Assembly: GCA_001899205.1 (NCBI GenBank)
Contig: MKVL01000039.1
Coordinates: 1 to 64,000, forward strand
DNA length: 64,000 nucleotides
Source: Mesorhizobium sp. 65-26
Lineage (GTDB): Bacteria; Pseudomonadota; Alphaproteobacteria; Rhizobiales; Rhizobiaceae
Direction of reading: 5' to 3'
Shown here: piece by piece, positions 54,614 through 63,370 of the stretch
Numbering within the stretch: position 1 is the first letter of the stretch
Layout of the letters: every line of letters starts with the position of its first letter
Program-made: the position numbers and the translations under genes
The notes under the pieces: generated by a model
Databases searched by the model: none
Seen by the model: only the letters and a program-made list of their open reading frames with translations
Told to the model about the DNA's origin: nothing

Positions 54614-56053
54614 ATGACCAAGCACTATCCCGATCTCATGCTCTATATCGGCGGCTCCTGGCGCAAGACCGCGGACTCGCTGCCGGTGATCAATCCGGCC
54701 GACGAGAGCGTGATCGGCGCGGTGCCGGTGGCCTCCCGCTCCGACCTCGACGACGCGCTGGCAGCCGCCGAACAGGGCTTCCGTGTGTGGAGCCGGACCT
54801 CGCCCGCGGTGCGCTCGGAGATCATCCTGAAGGCGACCGCCCTGATGCGCGAGCGCATTGACGACATCGCACATTCGATCACGCTGGAGCACGGCAAGCC
54901 CTTCGCCCAGGCCCGGCTGGAGGTCGTCCGCGGCTGCGAGTTCTTCGAATGGGATGCCGCCGAGGCGCAGCGCACCTATGGCCGTGTCATTCCGAGCGAG
55001 CCGGGCATCCGCTACATCGTCCACCACCAGCCTATCGGGACCGTGGCCGCCTTCTCGCCCTGGAACTTTCCGATGAGCCAGCCGTCGCGCAAGATCGCCG
55101 GCGCGGTCGCCTCGGGCTGCTCGATCATCATCAAGGCGGCGGAAGAGACGCCGGCCGGCGCCTTCCATATTGCCCGCGCCTTCCACGATGCCGGCCTGCC
55201 GGCGGGTGTGCTGAACCTCGTCTTCGGCGTTCCGGCCGACATCTCCAGCTATCTCATCCCCAAGCCGCAGGTGCGCCTCGTCGCCTTCACCGGCTCCACG
55301 GCGGTAGGCAAGCATCTGACGGAGATCGCAGCCCGCCACATGACGCCGGTGCTGATGGAGCTTGGCGGCCACGCCCCGGTCATCGTCTGCGACGATGTCG
55401 ATCCGGTCGCGGCCGCCATCACCTCGGCCGTGCGCAAGGCGCGCAATGCCGGGCAGGTCTGCACCTCGCCGACGCGTTTCTTCGTGCAGGAGAAGATCTA
55501 CGAGGACTTCGTCAAGGCATTCGCCGAGAAGGCCCGCTCGACCGTCGTCGGCAACGGCCTCGACGCGGCCACGCAGATGGGACCGCTGGCCAACCATCGC
55601 CGCATCGAGGCGATGGAGGCATTGGTCGCCGATGCGCGCGCCAAGGGCGCCCGCGTCATGGCCGGTGGCGAGCGGCTGGGCAATCGCGGCTATTTCTTCC
55701 CGGTGACGGTGCTGGCCGACCTGCCCGGCGACGCGCGCGCCATGTATGAGGAACCCTTCGGTCCGATGGCGCTGATCAACCCCGTATCGTCGCTCGACGA
55801 GGCCATCGAGAAAGCCAATGCGCTGCCCTTCGGCCTCGCCGCCTACGGCTTCACCCATTCAGCCGCCAATGCCGACAGGCTGGCCGAGGGGATCGAGGCC
55901 GGTACCGTATCGATCAACACGCTGGAGGCCTCCGTGCCGGCGACGCCGTTCGGCGGCGTCAAGGAAAGCGGCTACGGCCGCGAGGGCGGCATCGAAGGCC
56001 TCACGCACTACATGACCGTCAAGAACGTATCGCACCGCATGAGCATCGCTTGA
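54614..56053 (+). CDS. Aldehyde dehydrogenase, succinate-semialdehyde DH-like
   Basis: 479 residues with FSPWNFPMSQPSRKIAGAVASG, FTGSTAVGKHLTEIA, the general base in LMELGGHAPVIV and the catalytic Cys in RNAGQVCTSPTR. It resembles the semialdehyde-specific ALDH groups. ATG 54614 has GGAGA seven bases upstream; an in-frame ATG at 54602 is possible. As the last gene of the operon with 3-hydroxyanthranilate dioxygenase, it most likely oxidises the ring-cleavage semialdehyde or an aldehyde released later. Confidence 0.91.
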   Translation: MTKHYPDLMLYIGGSWRKTADSLPVINPADESVIGAVPVASRSDLDDALAAAEQGFRVWSRTSPAVRSEIILKATALMRERIDDIAHSITLEHGKPFAQARLEVVRGCEFFEWDAAEAQRTYGRVIPSEPGIRYIVHHQPIGTVAAFSPWNFPMSQPSRKIAGAVASGCSIIIKAAEETPAGAFHIARAFHDAGLPAGVLNLVFGVPADISSYLIPKPQVRLVAFTGSTAVGKHLTEIAARHMTPVLMELGGHAPVIVCDDVDPVAAAITSAVRKARNAGQVCTSPTRFFVQEKIYEDFVKAFAEKARSTVVGNGLDAATQMGPLANHRRIEAMEALVADARAKGARVMAGGERLGNRGYFFPVTVLADLPGDARAMYEEPFGPMALINPVSSLDEAIEKANALPFGLAAYGFTHSAANADRLAEGIEAGTVSINTLEASVPATPFGGVKESGYGREGGIEGLTHYMTVKNVSHRMSIA

Positions 56054-56061
56054 CGCGAATT

Positions 56062-56086
56062 CGGGAAGGCGCATGCCGCCTTCCCG
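56062..56086. terminator. Hairpin between convergent ALDH and serine hydrolase genes
   Basis: A perfect 10-base-pair stem (CGGGAAGGCG with CGCCTTCCCG) with 5-base loop starts 9 bases after the aldehyde dehydrogenase stop and lies between two converging genes. No T-run is present on either side. A bidirectional barrier is likely. Confidence 0.6.
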
Positions 56087-56139
56087 GCTCCCGAGAGCCC
56101 GGACGCCGGTCTTGCATATGGCAGGCTTGGTCCCGCCGA

Positions 56140-57330
56140 TTACCGGCTCAGCGCCTCGCGTATGGCCCTGACGGCGGCCAGCGCTGTGCGCGTCCGCCTC
56201 ACGTTGATGAATTCGGGCCAGCTCGACAGGATGACAGCGGCGAACTCAGCCTCCGGATCGATGTAGATCAGTTGCCCGAAGACGCCGCGCGCCATATAGG
56301 CGCGCCGCTTGCTGTCCTCGACCCAGAACTGATTGTGATAGGCGCCTTCCGGCAGGACCTCATGATAGACGCCGCCGAACAGGTCCGGCCTGGCGCCTGT
56401 GCGCGTCTCCCCGATCCAGGCGGCTGGAACGATGCGCCGCCCGTCGATCACGCCGCCGCCGAGATGCAACAGGGCGAAACGGGCATAGTCGCGCAGGGTT
56501 GCGTTGAAGCCGCCGTCGCCCAGCGCATAGCCTGCCGGATCGACGGTGAAGTAGGCATCCTCCTGCGCGCCCATCGGAGCCCACAATTCGCGGCTGACCA
56601 GCTCCGCAAGCGGCGTCGCCGCGGCCCGCTGCAGGACGAAGGACAGGACATCCGTTTCGATCGAGCGGTAGCGGAAGGAGGCGCCGTGCGCGCATTCGGA
56701 GGCCTTCAGCGACAGGATCAGCTCCCATACATGGCCTGGCCAGTTCGGGTCCATGCGCTCCTTCCAGCCGCAGGCGACATCCATCTGGGCCATATGGGAA
56801 TCGAGCGCCGTATAGGTCTCGTCGAAGACCACGCCGCTGGTCATGTCCAGCACGTGCTGCACGCGCGCGCCACGATAGGCCGTCGCCTCCAGCTCCGGCA
56901 GATAGTGGGTAACGGGCGCCGCGGGATCGACAAGCCCGCGACCGATCAGGATGCCCGCCACCGTGCCTACGACCGATTTGGCCACGGATTGGGATAGATG
57001 CGGCGTGCGCGGCGTCATGCCGTTCAGGTAGCGCTCGGCGACGACCTTGCCGCGGTGGAGCACGAGCATGCCGTCGGCATAGCTCGACTGGAGGAAGCCG
57101 CCGATCGTGTCGCTCCGACCGTCGACTTCGAAGCCGATCGCGTCGATGTCCTGAAGGTTCTCCGGCAGCGGGCTTGCTGGCCCCAGCCCGCGCCAGACCT
57201 GCGTCGTCGGGACCATCTCGCGCACATGCTGGAAGGTCCAGCGGTTCCAGGGCGCGCGGTCCCAATCCGGGCGGGGAATGATCGGCGCGCCGGGAGTGGT
57301 CGGGTCGCGAAACGGCATGGCACTGTTCAT
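56140..57330 (-). CDS. Beta-lactamase-fold serine hydrolase, NylB-like (6-aminohexanoate-dimer hydrolase family)
   Basis: About 397 residues. The nucleophile motif SxxK is SVAK (S115-K118) within HLSQSVAKSVVGTVAG, and the catalytic Tyr corresponds to Y221 in FRYRSIETDVL. The segments PWNRWTFQHVREMVP, DPAAPVTHYLPEL and VLSSWPE align by eye with NylB, where S112, K115 and Y215 do the chemistry. NylB relatives hydrolyse short amides or esters. No signal peptide seen, so cytoplasmic. Start at ATG 57330. Last gene of the minus-strand transporter-amidase operon. Confidence 0.86.
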   Translation of the reverse strand: MNSAMPFRDPTTPGAPIIPRPDWDRAPWNRWTFQHVREMVPTTQVWRGLGPASPLPENLQDIDAIGFEVDGRSDTIGGFLQSSYADGMLVLHRGKVVAERYLNGMTPRTPHLSQSVAKSVVGTVAGILIGRGLVDPAAPVTHYLPELEATAYRGARVQHVLDMTSGVVFDETYTALDSHMAQMDVACGWKERMDPNWPGHVWELILSLKASECAHGASFRYRSIETDVLSFVLQRAAATPLAELVSRELWAPMGAQEDAYFTVDPAGYALGDGGFNATLRDYARFALLHLGGGVIDGRRIVPAAWIGETRTGARPDLFGGVYHEVLPEGAYHNQFWVEDSKRRAYMARGVFGQLIYIDPEAEFAAVILSSWPEFINVRRTRTALAAVRAIREALSR

Positions 57331-57364
57331 TGCGTATGGTTCTTCCGGTAGGAATTTCGAGCGT

Positions 57365-58291
57365 TCAGTCCTTGCGGCGCAGATAGGAGCCGCCAACGAA
57401 TTCGCCGAGCATGCCGCCCATGTCGCTCATCCTGGCGAAATTGTCCCGCGCGGCGGGACCGAGTCGCGTGGCGACGGCGTCGATCATCAGGTTGAGCACG
57501 ACACTGAGCGCGGCGGAGGAGTCCCAGAAGGTCTTCACATGGGTGTGCGCCTCGAACACGAAGCGGGTGTAGGAGAACGCCCAGTGGCTGAACTTGTCGG
57601 TCACGATGATGAGAGGCATCTGCTGCGCCTTCAGCTTCTCCGCCAGCTTGACGCCACGGGCCGCATAGGCGGCTGTATCGATCAGCACCACGAGGCTATG
57701 GCGGGGGTCCGCCAGGATGATCTCGCCAAACGTGCCGGTGGTGTTCTCGACGAAGACGACGTTGGGCCGCGCCCAGAGGAGTCGGCTTGCGAAATCCAGC
57801 GCCAGCCCCTTCGATGACTGAAAGCCGACGACATAGATCGTGCGCGCCTTGACGATTGCGGCCGTGGCCTCGTCCCACAACTCGGTGGTGGTCAGGGCAT
57901 AGGCCTTGACGATGGCGTCGAGCTCCAGTCGCAGGCTCTCCTGCAGTGCCTGACTGCGGCCGGCGCGCGTCTGGAATCGGGCCATGTAGTCGTCGATGTC
58001 GCTGTCCTTGTCGACGACCGAAACCCGCAGCCTGTTCTTGAGGTCGCGCAGATTGTCGAAGCCGAGGCTGCGAACGAAACGCGATACCGTCATTTCGCTG
58101 ACGCCGACCGCCTGGGCGATGCTCCCTCCCGTCTCGAACGGCAGCATCTGGACATTGTCCAGCATATAGCCCGCGACGCTCTGCTCGGATGGCGACAGCT
58201 CCGTCATGCGCGCGCGCAGCATTGCCTCGAGGTCGATCTTCTGTTCCTCGCCCGGCGGTTCGTCCTTCGCGACGTTTCGTTTCTTCGCCAA
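57365..58291 (-). CDS. RpiR/MurR family transcriptional regulator
   Basis: 308 residues: HTH domain (LSPSEQSVAGYMLDNVQMLPFETGGSIAQAVGVSEMTVSRFVRSLGFDNLRDLKNRL) and a SIS domain (IYVVGFQSSKGLALDFASRLL, LVVLIDTAAYAARGVKLAEKLK). The start is TTG at 58291 with GAGGG seven bases upstream, overlapping the amidase stop region. The regulator gene is embedded in the operon between amidase and serine hydrolase, which points to local autoregulation. Confidence 0.88.
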   Translation of the reverse strand: MAKKRNVAKDEPPGEEQKIDLEAMLRARMTELSPSEQSVAGYMLDNVQMLPFETGGSIAQAVGVSEMTVSRFVRSLGFDNLRDLKNRLRVSVVDKDSDIDDYMARFQTRAGRSQALQESLRLELDAIVKAYALTTTELWDEATAAIVKARTIYVVGFQSSKGLALDFASRLLWARPNVVFVENTTGTFGEIILADPRHSLVVLIDTAAYAARGVKLAEKLKAQQMPLIIVTDKFSHWAFSYTRFVFEAHTHVKTFWDSSAALSVVLNLMIDAVATRLGPAARDNFARMSDMGGMLGEFVGGSYLRRKD

Positions 58292-58294
58292 AAG

Positions 58295-59758
58295 TCAGCC
58301 CTCCGCCAGCAAGCCGGCATGGACCGGCGGCCTGCCCTGGCCCCAGACGCCCTCGCCGTCTTCCAGTTCTTCCTCCAACTGGCGCGCGACGGCAAGCAGC
58401 ACATCCTCGCGGCCGAAACGCGCCACAAGCTGGACGCCTATGGGCAAGCCGGAAGCGCTGCGGCCGAGTGGCAGCGAAATCGCCGGCTGGCCGGTGCCGT
58501 TGAACAGCGCCGTGAACGTCTCCTTCGGCGCAAGGTCGTCGAACACGTCATCATGATCAATGCCTTCCCTGTCGGGGTCGAAGGTTCCGACGGGCTCGGG
58601 AAGGATCGTGCTCGTCGGCGTCAGCAGCAGGTCGTAACCGGCCATGAAGCGGCCCAGTTGGCGCGTCACGCGATCGTAGACGGCGAGTGCATCGATGAGC
58701 CGGGCGGCGCCCAGCGTGGCGCCATGGCTATACATGGCGAGCACAGAAGCCCCGAGCGAGCTTTCATCCATCGGAAGCCCGGTCAATGACGCCATCGCCG
58801 GCAGGCTGGCGGCGGCGTCGGCCGCCCATATGACTTTCTGCGCCTCCAGGAATGCCTCGTAGTCGAACTCCGGAGACGCCTCCCGCACGATATGGCCCAG
58901 TGCCTCCAGCCTTGCGGCGGCGGCGACGGTGGCTGCTCGCACTTCCGCGTCGATCGGCACGCCGGACCAGGATTGCGTGCACAGTGCGACGCGCAGGCCC
59001 TTGGGCCGAGTGTTCATGGCGCGCCCGTAGCTGTCCTCCGGAGGCGCTATCTCGTAGCCATCGCCGGCATCGGGGCCGTGGCACAGGTCGAGCAGCGCTG
59101 CCGTGTCCCGGACCGAACGTGTGATGAAGAAGCCCGTGGCCAGGCCCAGCAGCGGCGCGTTGGCGTTGGGTGAACCGGTGATGCGGCCACGGGATGGCTT
59201 CAAACCGATCAGTCCGCAGAAGGAAGCGGGGTTGCGGATGGAACCGCCGCCGTCGCCGCCTTGCGCGAAGGGAACGATGCCGGCGGCAACCGCCGCGGCC
59301 GCGCCGCCGCTCGACCCCGAAACGCCCCTGCTAGGGTCCCACGGATTGCGCGTGGCGCCGTGCAGCAGCGTTTCCGTGGCCGCCGGAATGCCGAATTCGG
59401 AACTGGTCGTGCGGCCGGCATTGACCACGCCGCCGACGCGGGCCCGCTTCCAGTAAATGGCATCGGCACGCGCGCGGAACCCTCGCGCCAGGCGGCTGCC
59501 GAACCCCGCCGGGCGCCCCGCCTCGATCGGGAAATCCTTGGTCAGCGTCGGGATGCAGTGGAAAGGACCCGGGCCGGCCGCGCCGGGCAGCGCCTCCAGC
59601 GCGTCATGATAGAGCTCCAGCACGGCGTTGAGCGCTGGGTTGACCCTGGCGGTGGCCTCGACCAGGCATCGTCCGAGCTCGTTCGGCGCGATGTCACCGC
59701 TTGCCAGCAGCCGCGCCAGACCGGTGGCGTCGTGGGCGGCATATTCGTCAAGGCGCAT
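58295..59758 (-). CDS. Amidase signature family hydrolase, NylA-like
   Basis: 487 residues. The Ser-cisSer-Lys triad is visible as K74 (TLTKDFP), the serine of GSSGG near residue 150 and S173 in DGGGSIRNPASFCGLIGLKPSRGRI. The C-terminal segment FNGTGQPAISLPLGRSASGLPIGVQLVARFGRED is very like NylA, the 6-aminohexanoate-cyclic-dimer hydrolase. Other amidases of this family act on diverse aliphatic or aryl amides, so nylon oligomers are only one possibility. The ATG at 59758 overlaps the end of the ATPase gene by 11 bases. Confidence 0.9.
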   Translation of the reverse strand: MRLDEYAAHDATGLARLLASGDIAPNELGRCLVEATARVNPALNAVLELYHDALEALPGAAGPGPFHCIPTLTKDFPIEAGRPAGFGSRLARGFRARADAIYWKRARVGGVVNAGRTTSSEFGIPAATETLLHGATRNPWDPSRGVSGSSGGAAAAVAAGIVPFAQGGDGGGSIRNPASFCGLIGLKPSRGRITGSPNANAPLLGLATGFFITRSVRDTAALLDLCHGPDAGDGYEIAPPEDSYGRAMNTRPKGLRVALCTQSWSGVPIDAEVRAATVAAAARLEALGHIVREASPEFDYEAFLEAQKVIWAADAAASLPAMASLTGLPMDESSLGASVLAMYSHGATLGAARLIDALAVYDRVTRQLGRFMAGYDLLLTPTSTILPEPVGTFDPDREGIDHDDVFDDLAPKETFTALFNGTGQPAISLPLGRSASGLPIGVQLVARFGREDVLLAVARQLEEELEDGEGVWGQGRPPVHAGLLAEG

Positions 59759-61415
59759 GGTGTGGCATCGCTCCGGTCTCATGTGTCGTCGCGGCGGAAG
59801 GGAGATGCGCCAGCGAGCCGACAAGCTCCTGCGTGTAGGCGTGCCGTGGCGCCGAAAGGACCTGCCGGGCCGGGCCTGTCTCCACGACCTGCCCGGCTTT
59901 GAAGACATAGACCCGCTTGCAAATGCTGCCGACGACCGACAGGTCGTGCGAGATGTAGAGCAGCGCCAGCGCCCGTTCGCGCTGCAGGCGCATCAGCAAC
60001 TCCAGGATCTGCGCCTGCGTGGTCACGTCGAGCGCCGAGGTGATCTCGTCGGCGATCAGCAGTTGCGGCTTCAGCGCCAGTGCGCGCGCCAGTCCGACAC
60101 GCTGGCACTGGCCGCCGGAGAGCTGACGCGGCTTGCGATTCCTGAGATGGGCGGGCAGCTCCATCATCTCCAGCAGCTCGTCCGCCTGTTTCGCCGCCGC
60201 CCTGCGATCGGCGAGGCCGTGACGCCAGATGGGCTCGGCCACGGCCTCGGCGATGGTCATGCGTGGATTGAGTGAATCGTAGGGATTCTGGAACACCATC
60301 TGCACGCGGCGCCGGAAGCGCGTCAGCGCCTCGCCGGAAAGCGCCAGCACATCCTCTCCATCGAAACGCAGGGAGCCGCTCTTCGGCCGGTTCTGCCGGA
60401 CGATCGCGCGCGCCAGCGTCGACTTTCCCGAACCGCTTTCGCCGACGATGCCAACCGTCTCGCCGGCGTTGACGTGGATGTCCACGCCATCGAGCGCCAG
60501 CACGTCCGCGGTCCGCGTCCCGAAGCCAGCTATCGAGCCCGGCCTCGCCGGGAAGGAAACGGACAGCCTTTCGACGCCGAGCAGCGGGGCAGCGGCCTCC
60601 GGTGCCGCCTTTGGTTGCGGAAGCACCTTGCGGCCCGGTTGGGAGTCGATCAGCAGCCGCGTGTAGGCGTGACGAGGCCGGTCGATCACCTCGGCTACCG
60701 GGCCCTGCTCCACCACTTCGCCGCCGCGCATCACCACCACCCGCGAACAGATGTCGGCCACGACGCCAAGGTCGTGCGAGATCAGTATGACGGCCAGCCC
60801 GCGCTCACGGTTCAGGTCCTTCAGCAGCCGCAGGATGCGCGCCTGGACGGTGACGTCGAGAGCCGTGGTCGGCTCGTCGGCGATCAGCAGCTTGGGGCTG
60901 CAACCGATGGCCGCGGCGATCATGGCGCGTTGCTTCATGCCGCCGGAAAACTCGTGCGGATAGGAGCGCAGGCGCTTTTCCGGCTCTCGGATGCCGACAG
61001 CCTCCAGAAGGCTCGCCGCGCGCCGCAGCCCTTCGCCCCGGCTGATGCCGAGATGGCGCACCATGGGCGCAGCCACCTGCGCGCCGATACGGCGCAGCGG
61101 ATCGAGATGGGATGCCGGGTTCTGGAAGATCATGCCCATCTCCCGGCCACGGATGGCGCACCAGTCCGCTTCGGAAAGGGTGAGCAGTTCGCCGCCGTCG
61201 AGCCTCACGCTGCCGCCGACCTTGGCCGTACCGGGCAGCAGGCCCATCAAGGCGCGGCAGGTGATGGATTTGCCCGACCCGCTTTCGCCGACGATGCCAA
61301 GGATTTCTCCCGGCAGCAGGTCGAAGGAAATGCCTTTCACGGCCTCGATCGAAGCGAAGGAAATCGCGAGGTTCTCGACCCGCAGCAGCGGCTGCGTCTG
61401 GGCTTGCGCGTTCAT
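59748..61415 (-). CDS. Oligopeptide-type ABC transporter ATPase, DppD-DppF fusion
   Basis: 555 residues with two complete ATPase domains in one chain. The first has GESGSGKSITCRALMGLL, signature FSGGMKQRAMIAAAI and LLIADEPTTALD. The second has GESGSGKSTLARAIVRQN, signature LSGGQCQRVGLARAL and LLIADEITSALD. Each ends with the family's peptide-transporter tail. In the second Walker B the usual Asp-Glu-Pro reads DEI. The ATG overlaps the permease stop (61412-61415). Fused Dpp/Opp ATPases are common in Rhizobiales. Confidence 0.93.
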   Translation of the reverse strand: MNAQAQTQPLLRVENLAISFASIEAVKGISFDLLPGEILGIVGESGSGKSITCRALMGLLPGTAKVGGSVRLDGGELLTLSEADWCAIRGREMGMIFQNPASHLDPLRRIGAQVAAPMVRHLGISRGEGLRRAASLLEAVGIREPEKRLRSYPHEFSGGMKQRAMIAAAIGCSPKLLIADEPTTALDVTVQARILRLLKDLNRERGLAVILISHDLGVVADICSRVVVMRGGEVVEQGPVAEVIDRPRHAYTRLLIDSQPGRKVLPQPKAAPEAAAPLLGVERLSVSFPARPGSIAGFGTRTADVLALDGVDIHVNAGETVGIVGESGSGKSTLARAIVRQNRPKSGSLRFDGEDVLALSGEALTRFRRRVQMVFQNPYDSLNPRMTIAEAVAEPIWRHGLADRRAAAKQADELLEMMELPAHLRNRKPRQLSGGQCQRVGLARALALKPQLLIADEITSALDVTTQAQILELLMRLQRERALALLYISHDLSVVGSICKRVYVFKAGQVVETGPARQVLSAPRHAYTQELVGSLAHLPSAATTHETGAMPHHAP

Positions 61416-62266
61416 GGCGTCACCTGCCGGCGCTGCATCTGGCCGAGCCCGTCACCCAGGAAGGCGAAGCCCAGCCCGAGCGAGACGGCGGCCAGGCCGG
61501 GGAACAGGCATATCCACCAGGCCTGCTGCACGAAAGCCTGGCCGTCGGCGATCATGACACCCCATTCCGCGGTCGGCGGCTGGGCGCCCATGCCGAGAAA
61601 GCCGAAGCTGGCCCCGGCCAGCATGACCAGGACGGCGTCGCTGACGGCATAGGCGATGACCGGCCCGATCGCGTTGGGCAGCACATGGCGCAGCACGATC
61701 ACGCCGGGCCGGTAGCCGAGGCATTGGGCGGCCTGCACATATTCGCTTTCGCGGATGGTCAGCACCTCGGCCCGCACCAGCCGCGCGTAGCTGACCCAGC
61801 CGACCAGCGCGAGCGCGATGACGAAATTGACAAGCCCCGGCCCCAGCACGCCGACGATGGCGAGCACCAGCACGAAGAACGGAAACGCGACGAAGAGGTC
61901 GTAGACGCGCATGAACAAAGTGTCGACCAGGCCGCCGAAATAGCCGCTGGCCAGACCCACCGTGGTGCCGATGACGAGCGGCGGCAGGACGCCGATCACG
62001 CAGAGGAAAAGGTCGACGCGCGCCGCGAACAGCACGCGTGAGAAGACGTCCCGGCCGACCTGGTCGGTGCCGAACCAATGGTCGGCTCCGGGCGGGGCAA
62101 GCATGTTCATGATGTCGACGGCATCGGGGTCGTAAGGCGCCAGCAATGGCGCCGCGATGGCGACGGCCAGCCAGGCGCACAGGATGGCGATGGCGACGAC
62201 CATCGACGGCGTGATGCGCGCCCGGCTGAGGGGAGTGTCCGAAACGGTGAGGCCCTGGTTCGACAT
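61412..62266 (-). CDS. Oligopeptide-type ABC transporter permease, DppC-like
   Basis: 284 residues. The DppC hallmark APPGADHWFGTDQVGRDVFSRVLFAARVDL follows the first membrane segment. The coupling loop YVQAAQCLGYRPGVIVLRHVLPNAIGPVIAYAVSDAVL and the C-terminal segment LGMGAQPPTAEWGVMIADGQ are typical. ATG 62266, nine bases after the DppB stop. Confidence 0.93.
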   Translation of the reverse strand: MSNQGLTVSDTPLSRARITPSMVVAIAILCAWLAVAIAAPLLAPYDPDAVDIMNMLAPPGADHWFGTDQVGRDVFSRVLFAARVDLFLCVIGVLPPLVIGTTVGLASGYFGGLVDTLFMRVYDLFVAFPFFVLVLAIVGVLGPGLVNFVIALALVGWVSYARLVRAEVLTIRESEYVQAAQCLGYRPGVIVLRHVLPNAIGPVIAYAVSDAVLVMLAGASFGFLGMGAQPPTAEWGVMIADGQAFVQQAWWICLFPGLAAVSLGLGFAFLGDGLGQMQRRQVTP

Positions 62267-62275
62267 GTCGCCTTC

Positions 62276-63214
62276 TCACGTCCTGACACGCGGATCGATG
62301 AGACCCGTCAGCAGATCGACCAATAGCGTGACCAGCACGGTGGCCAGCGCGAAGACCAGCGTCAGCCCCTGCACCACGTAATAGTCCCGCCCCAGCAGCG
62401 CGGCGACCATCAGCGAACCGAGACCGGGCACTGCGTAGACCGTCTCGACGATGATGGTGCCGCCGACCAGGAATGCGACCATGACGCCGAGCAGGTTGAG
62501 CGTCGGCAGCACCGAATTGGGCAGAATGGTCTTCCAGAAGATCTCTCGTTCGCTCGCGCCTTGCGCGCGGGCCGCGGTGACGAAGTCGGCCCCAGCGCGA
62601 TCGATCAGTGCGGCGCGCAGGCTCTGCGTCAGAACCGGCACCATCCAGATCGCCGTGGACAGCGCCGGCAGGAAGAGATGGTGCAGGTGCCCCACGAAGC
62701 CGACGCCGTATCCGGACACGGGAAACCAGCCCAGCGTGACGCCGAACAGACGTGACATCATGATGCCCAACCAGAACACCGGGATGGCCAGCCCAACCAT
62801 GCCGAATGTTCGTATGACCTGGTCCGCCAGGCCTCCGGGCCGGCGCGCGCCGACGATCGCCAGGACGATCGTCGGTGGCACGGCCAGGCAGACCACATAG
62901 CCCGCTAGAAACAGAGTCGGCCACATGAAGCGCAGGATGATGTCGGCGACCGGCTGTTGAAACCGCAGCGAACGGCCGATGTCGCCCGTGACGAGGTTAC
63001 CGACATAGACAAGGAACTGGCGCCAGAGCGGCAGATCCAGCCCATATTGCTGACGGATCGCGGCGATGGTTTCGGCATTTGCCCGGTCACCCGCCAGCAG
63101 ACGGGCGGGATCGCCCGGCGCCAGGCGCAGCAGCAGGAATGTGACGATGGTGATGCCGGCCAGCACGGCGACGAGTTGAGGCAGGCGGCGCGCCAGGATG
63201 GACAGGAGATTCAA
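62276..63214 (-). CDS. Oligopeptide-type ABC transporter permease, DppB-like
   Basis: About 313 residues starting NLLSILARRLPQLVAVLAGITIVTFLLLRLAPGDPARLL, the DppB N-terminus. RQQYGLDLPLWRQFLVYVGNLVTGDIGRSLRFQQPV and ARAQGASEREIFWKTILPNSVLPTLNLLGV (coupling loop) follow. The TTG at 63214 is chosen: GGAGGA lies five bases upstream and the protein then begins as the family does. An ATG 18 codons upstream would add an unlikely basic extension. Confidence 0.91.
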   Translation of the reverse strand: MNLLSILARRLPQLVAVLAGITIVTFLLLRLAPGDPARLLAGDRANAETIAAIRQQYGLDLPLWRQFLVYVGNLVTGDIGRSLRFQQPVADIILRFMWPTLFLAGYVVCLAVPPTIVLAIVGARRPGGLADQVIRTFGMVGLAIPVFWLGIMMSRLFGVTLGWFPVSGYGVGFVGHLHHLFLPALSTAIWMVPVLTQSLRAALIDRAGADFVTAARAQGASEREIFWKTILPNSVLPTLNLLGVMVAFLVGGTIIVETVYAVPGLGSLMVAALLGRDYYVVQGLTLVFALATVLVTLLVDLLTGLIDPRVRT

Positions 63215-63333
63215 GACCGTCCTCCACCGGGGCGCGAAACGCCTGTGCATCCGGACGGCGTCGCCGGACATCGCATGAATACGGCTATATCAAACTGCAT
63301 TTGCAACCGGCTGGATACCTGGCATCGCATGAA

Positions 63334-63361
63334 GGCGGCGCGCCGTTTCGGGCACGCCGCC
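63334..63361 (-). terminator. Hairpin after the oligopeptide-type receptor gene
   Basis: Seven-base-pair stem GGCGGCG/CGCCGCC (63334-63340 with 63355-63361), ten bases after the receptor stop on the minus strand. No T-run. Same placement as the hairpins after the other receptor genes of the window. Confidence 0.5.
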
Positions 63362-63370
63362 GGTCGGTCT

